Shown here in pieces: positions 9,738 through 17,613 of a stretch of 64,000 bases of DNA. This DNA is from Balneola sp. (GTDB lineage Bacteria > Bacteroidota > Rhodothermia > Balneolales > Balneolaceae): NCBI GenBank assembly GCA_017643645.1, contig JAEPNB010000011.1, forward strand, positions 1 through 64,000. Reading direction: 5' to 3'. Position numbers and translations under genes: made by a program. Numbering within the stretch: the stretch's first letter is position 1; every line of letters starts with the position of its first letter. Under the pieces are notes generated by a model. It was given only the letters and a program-made list of their open reading frames with translations. It did not search any database and was not told the DNA's origin.

Positions 9738-11006
9738 ATGCCTGTAATAGTTTGCTTTGGTCCCGGACCAAAATTTAAAGGCGGGATTTCCAATTATAAT
9801 ACTTCGTTAGCCAAGACTTTTGATAAAGATCCGGATAACGAAGTGCATATTGTCTCCTGGACAAATCAGTATCCGTCTATTATTCCCAGAGAGTTTATTG
9901 ATAAATCCAGTCGCTCTGACTTTATGGAAGGCACCAATATCAAAATTGAGTACCTCACCAATTATAACAACCCGTTAAGCTGGAAGAAAACTGCCAGGTA
10001 CATAAAATCGCTAAATCCGGATAAGGTTATTTTTCAGTGGGCTATTTCTATTCAAGGAATACCGATGGGGTCGATTGCTAAATGGCTGAAAAAAAACTCT
10101 GATGCTGAGATCATTTTCGATCTGCATTTTGTAGTTCAAAAAGAAGGAAGCAATATTGACGAACGCTTAACTAAAATGGGAATCAAACATGCGAATACCT
10201 ATATAGCTCACGCTTACAAAACAGTGGATGAGTTAAAAGCATTGCTTCCAAAAAAGGTGCTTACAGTTAATGAAACCGGTGAAAGATCTCAGGATGGATC
10301 AACAACAGTAATTAAACTCTTCCATCCGGTGTACGACCTTTATCAACCGGATCCGCAATTTGATGTTGAAGGGTTTAAACAGAATTTAGGTCTCAAAGAA
10401 AATGTATTCCTTTATTTTGGCTTCATCAGGAAATACAAAGGATTGCATAATGCGATCAAGGCGTTTAAAAAAGTAACCGAAAAACGAGATGACGTTTCCT
10501 TTTTAATTTGTGGAGAAGAATTTTGGGCTACATTGGATACTTCTAAATTATCCACCAAAATAAAACGTGGCTTGTTTGGCATTGCTCAGAAATTATTCCT
10601 CAAGAATAAAGAAAGCGAACAGGATTACCGCCCTTTATCTCTGGTTGAAGAGCTGGGTCTGCAGGATAGCACTGTAGTGAAAAGTGAATTTATTCCTAAC
10701 GAAGATGTCCACAAATATTTTCAAGTTGCAGATTGCAGTGTGTTATATTATTTAACAGCTACACCTTCAGGAGTAGAGTCTCTAACCTACAACTTCGGAC
10801 TACCTATTTTGGCAACCCGGGTAGGACATTTTCCCGAAACTATTCAGGATGGTTTCAACGGATATTTGGCGGAACCTGAAGATATTGATTCCATGGCTGA
10901 GCAAATGTTGAAGTATCTGGAACTTCCATTACCGTCAGAAAACGTCTATAAATCTGCTTCAAAAATGAGTTGGGATAATTACGTAACGGCTATTCTGGCT
11001 GATTAA
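9738..11006 (+). CDS. glycosyltransferase, GT-B fold (GT4-like)
   Basis: Probable retaining glycosyltransferase of the GT4 type. The 422-aa product opens with CFGPGPKFKGGISNYN, a glycine-rich donor/acceptor loop. The C-terminal half has the GT-B nucleotide-sugar region FLYFGFIRKYKGLHNAIKAF, then PSGVESLTYNFGLPILATRVGHFPE with an EX7E-like element, then NGYLAEPEDIDSMA. No membrane segment is evident. It forms a two-gene unit with the epimerase just upstream. Donor and acceptor are unknown. Confidence 0.85.
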   Translation: MPVIVCFGPGPKFKGGISNYNTSLAKTFDKDPDNEVHIVSWTNQYPSIIPREFIDKSSRSDFMEGTNIKIEYLTNYNNPLSWKKTARYIKSLNPDKVIFQWAISIQGIPMGSIAKWLKKNSDAEIIFDLHFVVQKEGSNIDERLTKMGIKHANTYIAHAYKTVDELKALLPKKVLTVNETGERSQDGSTTVIKLFHPVYDLYQPDPQFDVEGFKQNLGLKENVFLYFGFIRKYKGLHNAIKAFKKVTEKRDDVSFLICGEEFWATLDTSKLSTKIKRGLFGIAQKLFLKNKESEQDYRPLSLVEELGLQDSTVVKSEFIPNEDVHKYFQVADCSVLYYLTATPSGVESLTYNFGLPILATRVGHFPETIQDGFNGYLAEPEDIDSMAEQMLKYLELPLPSENVYKSASKMSWDNYVTAILAD

Positions 11007-11071
11007 GTAACATCTTGAAAAATTTACAAAATAAAGTTCAACTTTAGGTGGTAATGGTACAGAGAAAACCT

Positions 11072-11079
11072 TATCTTTG
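11072..11079 (+). promoter_or_regulatory. candidate -7 box of the tRNA array promoter
   Basis: TATCTTTG matches TAnnTTTG exactly and lies 24 bp before the 5' end of tRNA-Pro, the spacing expected for a stable-RNA promoter with a short leader. No clear -33 TTTG is visible at the expected distance. Confidence 0.5.
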
Positions 11080-11102
11080 TTGCCTTTCCAATTTTGGAAA
11101 AT

Positions 11103-11176
11103 CGGGGAGTGGCGCAGCCCGGTAGCGCATTCGCTTTGGGAGCGAAGGGTCGCAGGTTCAAATCCTGTCTCCCCGA
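11103..11176 (+). tRNA. tRNA-Pro (TGG)
   Basis: Cloverleaf with the 7-bp acceptor stem CGGGGAG/CTCCCCG, anticodon loop TTTGGGA (anticodon TGG) and T-loop GGTTCAAATCC. No CCA is encoded. First gene of a six-tRNA array. Confidence 0.95.
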
Positions 11177-11199
11177 CAATTATTGACGTATTGAAATGA

Positions 11200-11273
11200 G
11201 CGCCCGTAGCTCAACTGGATAGAGCAATTGCCTTCTAAGCAATAGGTTTCAGGTTCGAGTCCTGACGGGCGTA
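11200..11273 (+). tRNA. tRNA-Arg (TCT)
   Basis: Acceptor stem GCGCCCG/CGGGCGT with a G-U closing pair, anticodon stem-loop ATTGC-CTTCTAA-GCAAT (anticodon TCT), and T-loop GGTTCGAGTCC. No CCA is encoded. Confidence 0.95.
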
Positions 11274-11291
11274 CTACACTAGTTTAAACAA

Positions 11292-11362
11292 GGCGACATG
11301 GCCGAGTGGCTAGGCAGAGGTCTGCAAAACCTCGTACGGCGGTTCGAATCCGCCTGTCGCCT
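11292..11362 (+). tRNA. tRNA-Cys (GCA)
   Basis: Acceptor GGCGACA/TGTCGCC, anticodon stem-loop GAGGT-CTGCAAA-ACCTC (anticodon GCA), discriminator T (U73) as expected for tRNA-Cys. It is compact at 71 nt. Confidence 0.95.
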
Positions 11363-11402
11363 CACTTTACATGTTGCACTATTTGACATATTGACTTTAA
11401 AT

Positions 11403-11475
11403 GCCGCGTTCGTCTAGGGGTCCAGGACGCCGCCCTTTCACGGCGGTAGCACGGGTTCAAATCCCGTACGCGGTA
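11403..11475 (+). tRNA. tRNA-Glu (TTC), copy 1
   Basis: Acceptor GCCGCGT/ACGCGGT, anticodon stem-loop CCGCC-CTTTCAC-GGCGG (anticodon TTC). The 73-nt gene is identical to the second tRNA-Glu gene at 11715-11787. Confidence 0.95.
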
Positions 11476-11479
11476 CAGC

Positions 11480-11555
11480 TCACGCTTAAGCGTGAAAATT
11501 TCAAATCTCAAAATCCAAATACCATTTGGTATTTGTTAATTGTTATTTGAAATTT
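11480..11555. repeat. nested inverted repeats between tRNA-Glu and tRNA-His
   Basis: Three palindromic elements fill this spacer: TCACGCTTAAGCGTGA (11480-11495), a long-range pair AAATTTCAAAT (11496-11506) with ATTTGAAATTT (11545-11555), and CAAATACCATTTGGTATTTG (11516-11535) inside it. Together they could form a branched hairpin in DNA or in the tRNA precursor. No coding potential is seen. Confidence 0.6.
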
Positions 11556-11566
11556 ATAGCATAGAT

Positions 11567-11641
11567 GGAGCTTGTAGCTCAGTTGGTTAGAGCGCTGGTT
11601 TGTGGCACCAGAGGCCGTGGGTTCAATTCCCATCAGGCTCC
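11567..11641 (+). tRNA. tRNA-His (GTG)
   Basis: Anticodon stem-loop CTGGT-TTGTGGC-ACCAG (anticodon GTG). The acceptor stem has 8 pairs because the extra G(-1) at 11567 is encoded and pairs with C73 at 11641, the histidine identity element. No CCA is encoded. Confidence 0.95.
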
Positions 11642-11647
11642 CTTTTT

Positions 11648-11698
11648 GATCACAGATTGAGTTGATTCAAATCAACATTAAGTCTGTGGTCTTTTTTA
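11648..11698 (+). terminator. terminator-like hairpin after tRNA-His
   Basis: GATCACAGA (11648-11656) pairs with TCTGTGGTC (11683-11691) including one G-U, with an inner GTTGAT/ATCAAC stem (11661-11666, 11671-11676), then CTTTTTTATT. It lies between tRNA-His and the second tRNA-Glu, so the last tRNA may have its own promoter or depend on read-through. Confidence 0.7.
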
Positions 11699-11714
11699 TT
11701 GATTTACATTACCT

Positions 11715-11787
11715 GCCGCGTTCGTCTAGGGGTCCAGGACGCCGCCCTTTCACGGCGGTAGCACGGGTTCAAATCCCGTACGCGGTA
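11715..11787 (+). tRNA. tRNA-Glu (TTC), copy 2
   Basis: Identical over all 73 nt to the tRNA-Glu at 11403-11475, with a few identical flanking bases (T before, CA after), pointing to recent duplication or gene conversion. Confidence 0.95.
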
Positions 11788-11790
11788 CAC

Positions 11791-11824
11791 AAAGCACTAA
11801 TTCGAAAGAGTTAGTGCTTTTTTT
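11791..11824 (+). terminator. terminator of the tRNA array
   Basis: Perfect 10-bp stem AAAGCACTAA (11791-11800) and TTAGTGCTTT (11811-11820) followed by a T run. Confidence 0.88.
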
Positions 11825-11868
11825 ATGCTCATCAGAAAGCTATTCTATATACTTGCTACTGGAATCAT

Positions 11869-13410
11869 TTAATTATTTATGGCAAACTCTGCTTCAATTT
11901 GTTCTAATGACCTACCCTTGGTCTCGGGTAAAAATTTCAAAAAAAGAAGCAAACCGATAACAGCAAGAACAGAATAGATCAGATAGGTACCTGCATTTCC
12001 AATCAAACTTAATTCAAGAGGAAATACAAATTGGACAAACCAACTAACCAATGAGTTTATAAAACCTAATGAAGAAATAGCTACCCCTCGAATATGAGTC
12101 GGGAAAATTTCAGAAAGCATAACCCACATTACAGGGCCTAATGAAAATGCGAATGCAGCAACAAAACCTAAAATCCCCACAAGAATCAAATTGGCATTCA
12201 TATTTATAGACTCAGATAAAATCACTGACTCTCTTTCGTAATATCTCTGCTCCCCTAATACAGATTTTAGATCTTTCTTAAATTTCTTGTCATCCTGAAA
12301 TAATTTATTTGTCAGAGGTAAAAGTTTTGAACGCTCTTCAAAAGAAAATTTTTCAACTGTGCTTACCTTTAATTCATATTGAGCTTTATAAAATCCATAA
12401 GATGTAATACCCATACTTATTGCAATACCGGCTAGCCCGATGATGATTAATGGCTTTCTACCAATTTTATCGATTAAATACATTGCTAAAATTGTAAACA
12501 CAACGTTTATCAGGCCAACTAAAACAGCTTGTGCAAATGATGCTTCTCGACCAATTCCGGATTGTTCAAATATCGTTGTTGAATAAAAGAAAATTACATT
12601 AATACCTGTAATTTGCTGAAAGACCGCTAGTAAAAGACCGATAAAAATTATGAATCGATACCTCTTTTTGATTAGTACCAGAGGTGAAAAAAACTTTCTT
12701 TTTCCTGACTTGCCTACAGCTATATCATGAAATCTATTTTGAAGATTTTTAACTCCATGTAGAAATTTAAGAACTTGTTTGGCTTCCTTATCCCGACCCT
12801 GATTTACCAGCCACCTTGGACTTTTAGGAACGAAAAACAGAACTACTATATATAATAATGCCGGAAACACCTCTAAAGCCAACATCCATCTCCAAATATT
12901 ATCCATATCAATCAGACTGAAGTAGTCATAGTTTCGGATAAGTAAGTAGTTAGAAAAAAAAGCAGCCGAAAAGCCCAATACTATATTAAGTTGTTGTACA
13001 GATACCAACTTACCCCTGTTTTCAGCGGGTGCAATTTCGGCTAAGTATAAAGGTGTAATAACAAGTGCCCCACCAAACGCGATCCCTCCCAGCATTCTAC
13101 CAGCTACCAAAACCACAATATTCGGAGAAAGGGATGAGATTAAGGCTGAAATTAAATACAAAAAGGCTATAATCTGCAAAACCTGCTTTCTTCCTATTAC
13201 ATCACTTAACCTACCGGCAATTAACATGGCGAACATCGCAGAGAAAGTAGGGGAACTAACAACCCAGCCCAGCTCAATCTCATTTAATTGAAACTGAGGC
13301 CTGATAAACTTAATAATACCTGATATGACTGAAGCATCAAATCCGAATAAAAATCCCCCAAGAGAAACTCCAAGGGAAATAAAAATTACTCTTTTGGGTA
13401 TTTTATTCAT
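11869..13410 (-). CDS. sugar porter (MFS) transporter
   Basis: Inner-membrane major facilitator of the sugar porter family, probably importing glucose or short oligosaccharides by proton symport. The 513-aa product has about 12 membrane segments and the family signatures GRLSDVIGRK (loop 2-3), PKSPRWL after helix 6, GRKPLI (loop 8-9) and the C-terminal PETKGRSLEQIE. A charged insert of about 60 residues (from about 350) sits in the second half and makes it longer than the usual 450-480 aa. It is divergent from the GH16 gene across a 157-bp region that holds two copies of the putative LacI operator. It is therefore likely the uptake step for laminarin breakdown products. Confidence 0.9.
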   Translation of the reverse strand: MNKIPKRVIFISLGVSLGGFLFGFDASVISGIIKFIRPQFQLNEIELGWVVSSPTFSAMFAMLIAGRLSDVIGRKQVLQIIAFLYLISALISSLSPNIVVLVAGRMLGGIAFGGALVITPLYLAEIAPAENRGKLVSVQQLNIVLGFSAAFFSNYLLIRNYDYFSLIDMDNIWRWMLALEVFPALLYIVVLFFVPKSPRWLVNQGRDKEAKQVLKFLHGVKNLQNRFHDIAVGKSGKRKFFSPLVLIKKRYRFIIFIGLLLAVFQQITGINVIFFYSTTIFEQSGIGREASFAQAVLVGLINVVFTILAMYLIDKIGRKPLIIIGLAGIAISMGITSYGFYKAQYELKVSTVEKFSFEERSKLLPLTNKLFQDDKKFKKDLKSVLGEQRYYERESVILSESINMNANLILVGILGFVAAFAFSLGPVMWVMLSEIFPTHIRGVAISSLGFINSLVSWFVQFVFPLELSLIGNAGTYLIYSVLAVIGLLLFLKFLPETKGRSLEQIEAEFAINN

Positions 13411-13526
13411 TCTTTAAATACATGGATTCATACAATATAATCACGAGCAAATGATTAGACCAGCTAATTATTTACCAAAAACTTAAAGTCATTTAAGTTA
13501 AACTGTTCTCTTGTTAAAAATGAATT

Positions 13527-13570
13527 ATTTTTGCAAATTATGCCTTATAATTTTCAAAATTTGCATAATG
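13527..13570. promoter_or_regulatory. candidate operators of the glucan regulon before GH16
   Basis: ATTTTTGCAAAT (13527-13538) matches the inverse of ATTTGCATAAAT at 11 of 12 positions, and ATTTGCATAATG (13559-13570) matches it at 10 of 12. The second overlaps the ATG at 13568. They lie between the divergent sugar porter and GH16 genes and resemble the stronger sites at the LacI gene. Confidence 0.45.
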
Positions 13571-14389
13571 AAAAAACATTTCATTCTCCTCAATTTTATT
13601 TTGTTCCTGGCTTTGTCTTGTGTCTCTTCTCAAAGTACCAAAGATCAATCTAACGAGCCCGAATTAATCTGGTTTGAAGATTTTGATGGAGCTGGATTAA
13701 ATCAAGGAGACTGGAACCTCCAAACCGGCACCGGTTCTGAATATGGTTTAACAGGTTGGGGAAATAACGAACTTCAATATTATACCGGCAGAAAAGAAAA
13801 TGTATATCTGGAAAATGGGTTCTTAATAATTGAAGCCCGAAGAGAAAACTATGAAGGACAAAATTATACTTCAGGAAGAATAACCACAAAAGGCAAAAAG
13901 GACTGGAAGTATGGTGTTTTTGAAATTCGTGCTAAGCTTACAAAAACTCAGGGGATCTGGCCGGCAATTTGGATGCTACCAACAACCAATGAGTATGGTG
14001 GATGGCCCCGAAGTGGCGAAATTGACATTATGGAACAACTAGGACATCAACCTGATACTGTATATGGCACTGTTCATTTTGGCAATTCTTTTAACGACCG
14101 AAGTCATATATCAGGAAAGGTATGGAAATCCGAAGGTTCCTATTCTGATGATTTTCATATCTATAAAATTGAATGGAGTGAAAATAAAATTAGTTGGTAT
14201 GTAGATGAACAACTATATCACGAAATATCAAAAGAAAATATAGAGCCCTATAATTGGCCATTTGATCAGGATTTTCACCTACTTCTGAATGTAGCCGTTG
14301 GAGGAAATTGGCCCGGATATCCAGACGAAAGCACCATATTACCTCAAAGAATGTTAATCGATTACATTAAGGTATATCAAACACAATAG
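13568..14389 (+). CDS. GH16 endo-beta-1,3-glucanase (laminarinase-type), lipoprotein-like
   Basis: Retaining endo-glycosidase of family GH16, probably cutting laminarin or other beta-1,3(4)-glucans at the cell surface. The catalytic motif GEIDIMEQLG carries the nucleophile E151, D153 and acid/base E156, preceded by the aromatic IWPAIWMLP that lines the substrate cleft. The N-terminus has a hydrophobic segment ending in LALSC (Cys18), a lipobox-like site. The frame is open upstream to a TTG at 13511, but the ATG at 13568 gives a proper signal sequence of about 18 residues and a 273-aa product. A second GH16 gene begins at the very next base after the stop. Confidence 0.92.
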   Translation: MKKHFILLNFILFLALSCVSSQSTKDQSNEPELIWFEDFDGAGLNQGDWNLQTGTGSEYGLTGWGNNELQYYTGRKENVYLENGFLIIEARRENYEGQNYTSGRITTKGKKDWKYGVFEIRAKLTKTQGIWPAIWMLPTTNEYGGWPRSGEIDIMEQLGHQPDTVYGTVHFGNSFNDRSHISGKVWKSEGSYSDDFHIYKIEWSENKISWYVDEQLYHEISKENIEPYNWPFDQDFHLLLNVAVGGNWPGYPDESTILPQRMLIDYIKVYQTQ

Positions 14390-16252
14390 ATGAAAACTAC
14401 CTTTTTATTTATTTCAATCATCACAATTTTAAGCTTTAATTCTTACGCGCAACGTATAGAGCTGGTCTGGAGCGACGAGTTTGACAGCACTCATGTAAAT
14501 GATGAGATTTGGACACCTTGGTTCGGAACCGCTTTTAATAACGAACACCAATATTACACACCCAGAGAAAAGAACCTTTCGGTGAATGACGGGAAGTTAA
14601 ATCTGATCGGTATCAGAGAAAATTATTCAGGCAGAAACTGGACATCAGCACGCATAAAAACAGAAAATGCTGTCGACTTTAAATACGGAATCCTTGAGGT
14701 AAGAGCCAAGCTTCCTGCAGGGCAAGGATTATGGCCGGCTATATGGATGATGCCCACTGATGACGTTCACGGAAGTTGGCCTTACAGCGGAGAAATAGAT
14801 ATCATGGAAAACAAAGGCCATGAAATGGACAAGATACAGCATACTGTGCATTATTCTGCATATGCTCATCCCGGAACTGGAAATGCTGTAGCTGACCGAA
14901 GGAGTTTGGGTGGTGAGTTTACTTTGTCAGGAGAGGTGTTAAATGAATTCCATACTTATAAAATAAAATGGACGCCCGATTCCCTGATCTGGTATTTCGA
15001 TGGCAATAAAACGTATGATTTAACTCGAGGGGAAATCGAAAGTGGCGCCGAAGTTTATCCTTTTGACGAAAAATTTTACATAATTCTTAATCTTGCCATT
15101 GGCGGGGATTATCTAGGTGAATTTCAACCAACAGAGTCTACACCAGACACCAATATTTTTGAAGTTGATTATGTTCGTTTATATCAGGATATCAATAAGA
15201 AACCAACAATCAGTACAGGTTACCCAAGAGAAATTAATCTTGATACTAACGAAATTATAAACCTTCAAGCGAATGTAAGCGACCCTGATGGTGAAATTGA
15301 ACTAGTATCTTTTTTTATAAACGATAAATTAATTGCGACTGATTCGATTGCTCCATATTCCTCTCCATGGCAATCAAATATTTATGGTTGTTATACTTTA
15401 AGTGTTGAGGCCAAAGATAACGACAATGGAATTACCAAGACTGAAAATTCCGGAATGTTTGTAGTTGGTGAAGGTTGTGAAAAGAAATCGTTTTCCGAAA
15501 ATCCACATACTATACCAGGTATACTTGAATTTGAAAACTATGATTATGGTGGCTTAAACGTTTCCTATTTCGATTTTACTGAAGACACTAACTCGGGAAA
15601 TGCCTACAGGTTAAATGAATCCGTTGATATCAAAGTCGATCCTTTCGATGATTCCAATCATTTAATATCAGATGTTCAGGACCGAGAATGGACTGAATAC
15701 ACTGTAGATGTGCAAGAATCGGGATATTACGACATCACTCTTCGTTTAATTTCTGACAACGCCTCGGGTAGAGTTGACTTATTAGTTGATGGTGAAACCG
15801 TAACTAATTATTCCAGGGTAACATCCCCGTGTGGTAATTATAAATGTAAAACCCGAACCGGAATTTTACTTAATAGTGGACAAAAAATCATACGTATTTT
15901 ATCAGCTACGTCAGCAGGTGATCTTGACAGAATAGAGTTTACTCTTACAACTCCGGTTAGCACTGATGAACAACCTAACCAATTACCGGAAGATTTTTTG
16001 TTAAAGCAAAATTATCCCAACCCGTTCAATCCTGAAACTACTATTCGATTTAACCTTCCTGAAGCTTCAGTTACACAGCTAATTGTATATAACAGCCTTG
16101 GCCAAATAGTAAGGAAACTTGTTGACGAAAAGCTTTCTTCAGGATTGCATTCCATAAATTTTGAAGCTACAAATATGAGTAGCGGAATCTATTACTATAA
16201 ATTGATTACCAGATTTGGCATAGAATCTCGTAAAATGACCTTAATCAAATAA
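14390..16252 (+). CDS. multidomain GH16 beta-glucanase with CBM6 and type IX sorting domain
   Basis: Secreted endo-beta-glucanase, paralogous to the enzyme before it. Its 620 residues hold, in order: a signal peptide (1-20); a GH16 domain with GEIDIMENKG (E135, D137, E140); an Ig-like domain (about 275-360); a CBM6-like carbohydrate-binding domain (about 368-525, opening PGILEFENYDYGG); and a Por-type C-terminal sorting domain (about 535-620, NYPNPFNPETTIRF and SSGIYYYKL). The last domain predicts export by the type IX system and surface anchoring or release. The start codon abuts the stop of the previous GH16 gene, and the FucP-like transporter follows 16 bp later. The three genes form an operon. 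Confidence 0.92.
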   Translation: MKTTFLFISIITILSFNSYAQRIELVWSDEFDSTHVNDEIWTPWFGTAFNNEHQYYTPREKNLSVNDGKLNLIGIRENYSGRNWTSARIKTENAVDFKYGILEVRAKLPAGQGLWPAIWMMPTDDVHGSWPYSGEIDIMENKGHEMDKIQHTVHYSAYAHPGTGNAVADRRSLGGEFTLSGEVLNEFHTYKIKWTPDSLIWYFDGNKTYDLTRGEIESGAEVYPFDEKFYIILNLAIGGDYLGEFQPTESTPDTNIFEVDYVRLYQDINKKPTISTGYPREINLDTNEIINLQANVSDPDGEIELVSFFINDKLIATDSIAPYSSPWQSNIYGCYTLSVEAKDNDNGITKTENSGMFVVGEGCEKKSFSENPHTIPGILEFENYDYGGLNVSYFDFTEDTNSGNAYRLNESVDIKVDPFDDSNHLISDVQDREWTEYTVDVQESGYYDITLRLISDNASGRVDLLVDGETVTNYSRVTSPCGNYKCKTRTGILLNSGQKIIRILSATSAGDLDRIEFTLTTPVSTDEQPNQLPEDFLLKQNYPNPFNPETTIRFNLPEASVTQLIVYNSLGQIVRKLVDEKLSSGLHSINFEATNMSSGIYYYKLITRFGIESRKMTLIK

Positions 16253-16268
16253 CACACCTTTTAATACA

Positions 16269-17597
16269 ATGAGCATGACAAAAAATACCAATCGCTCCGC
16301 ATTTATTGTAGTTACTTCTCTCTTTTTTATGTGGGGATTTATAACTGTATTAGTTGATGCTTTAATACCACGCCTAAGAGATGTATTTGAACTCAGCTAT
16401 TTTGAGGCGGGGCTGGTTCAATTTGCTTTCTTTACTGCATATGCTGTCTTTTCAATACCCGGAGGTAAAATAATCTCAAGAATAGGTTATAAAAAAGGTG
16501 TTGTTGTAGGTTTATTGACCATGGGCCTAGGATGTTTTCTTTTCTACCCTGCAGCTGAACTGAGGATTTTTGGGATATTTTTGTTAGCAATGTTTGTATT
16601 AGCCGGAGGGATAACGATTTTACAAGTCGCCGCAAATCCGTACGTTGCTGCTTTAGGACCGGAAGAATCTGCTTCAAGCCGTTTGAATCTTTCTCAAGCA
16701 TTTAATTCTCTTGGAACCTGGATAGCCCCATTGGTAAGCGCTGCTTTTATTCTCAGCAATAATGTACTTAGTTCCAGTGAAGTTGCAGCACTGAATATAG
16801 AAGAGCAAGAAGCATATTACTTATCAGAAGCAGCTACAGTTCAAGGTCCTTTTTTAATTGTTGCTGGCGTTATTATTCTACTGGCTATTGTATTTGCAGT
16901 TATAAAGCTACCAAAGATCTTGGAAAGTGACGAGGATAAAAACGGAAGCTATGCTGTTGCTTTGAAGACAAAACATCTTATGCTGGGTGCATTAGGTATC
17001 TTTGTATATGTAGGAGCAGAAGTATCAATAGGTAGTTATATGGTGAACTACTTCTTGTCTTTGGATATTGTTGAACTAGTTCGTAATAGTGGTTTTATGC
17101 CTGGTTTAGCTGAACTTATATCAAGTACCGGCATCGATGAGGCTACCCCCGCTCAGCTTGCAGGTGCATTTGTTTCGTTCTATTGGGGAGGCGCAATGAT
17201 TGGTCGTTTTATTGGTTCAGGACTGCAATTGAAATTTGATCCAGGAAATCTTTTAGGTGTGTACGGGTTGATAAATGTTATGCTCTTAATGATAACCATG
17301 AACACTGAAGGTTTAGTAGCTATGTGGACCATATTGAGCATTGGGCTTTTTAATTCGATTATGTTTCCAACCATTTTCACTTTAGCAATAAAAAAGTTAG
17401 GAATGCACACAGCTCAGGGATCCGGGATTCTATGTACTGCAATTGTAGGTGGAGCTATAATTCCGCCTCTATATGGTTTCTTCGCAGATGCAATAGGTCT
17501 TTCTCTGGCTTTCTTTGTACCTGCACTTTGTTATCTGTATATCTCTTGGTATGGGAAATACGGTTCAAAAATTATGGACCCTGAAACAACTGCTTGA
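16269..17597 (+). CDS. FucP/GluP-type sugar:H+ symporter (MFS)
   Basis: Inner-membrane transporter of the fucose/glucose-galactose permease group. The 442-aa product has about 12 hydrophobic helices. Visible family features are FFMWGFITVLVDALIPRL in helix 1, IGYKKGVVVGL, ANPYVAALGPEESASSRLNLSQAFNSLGTWIAPL and the late YGFFADAIG segment. It is the third gene of the GH16-GH16-transporter operon, so its probable substrate is glucose or a small glucan product. It is a different family from the sugar porter at 11869-13410, giving the locus two import routes. It converges on the PPIase gene with only 16 bp between stops. Confidence 0.9.
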   Translation: MSMTKNTNRSAFIVVTSLFFMWGFITVLVDALIPRLRDVFELSYFEAGLVQFAFFTAYAVFSIPGGKIISRIGYKKGVVVGLLTMGLGCFLFYPAAELRIFGIFLLAMFVLAGGITILQVAANPYVAALGPEESASSRLNLSQAFNSLGTWIAPLVSAAFILSNNVLSSSEVAALNIEEQEAYYLSEAATVQGPFLIVAGVIILLAIVFAVIKLPKILESDEDKNGSYAVALKTKHLMLGALGIFVYVGAEVSIGSYMVNYFLSLDIVELVRNSGFMPGLAELISSTGIDEATPAQLAGAFVSFYWGGAMIGRFIGSGLQLKFDPGNLLGVYGLINVMLLMITMNTEGLVAMWTILSIGLFNSIMFPTIFTLAIKKLGMHTAQGSGILCTAIVGGAIIPPLYGFFADAIGLSLAFFVPALCYLYISWYGKYGSKIMDPETTA

Positions 17598-17613
17598 GAT
17601 CAAACATTTAGAA

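Noticed and set aside
13511-13567. TTG-initiated N-terminal extension of the first GH16
   Set aside because: It would bury the signal sequence behind 19 extra residues; the ATG at 13568 gives a normal lipoprotein-like N-terminus.
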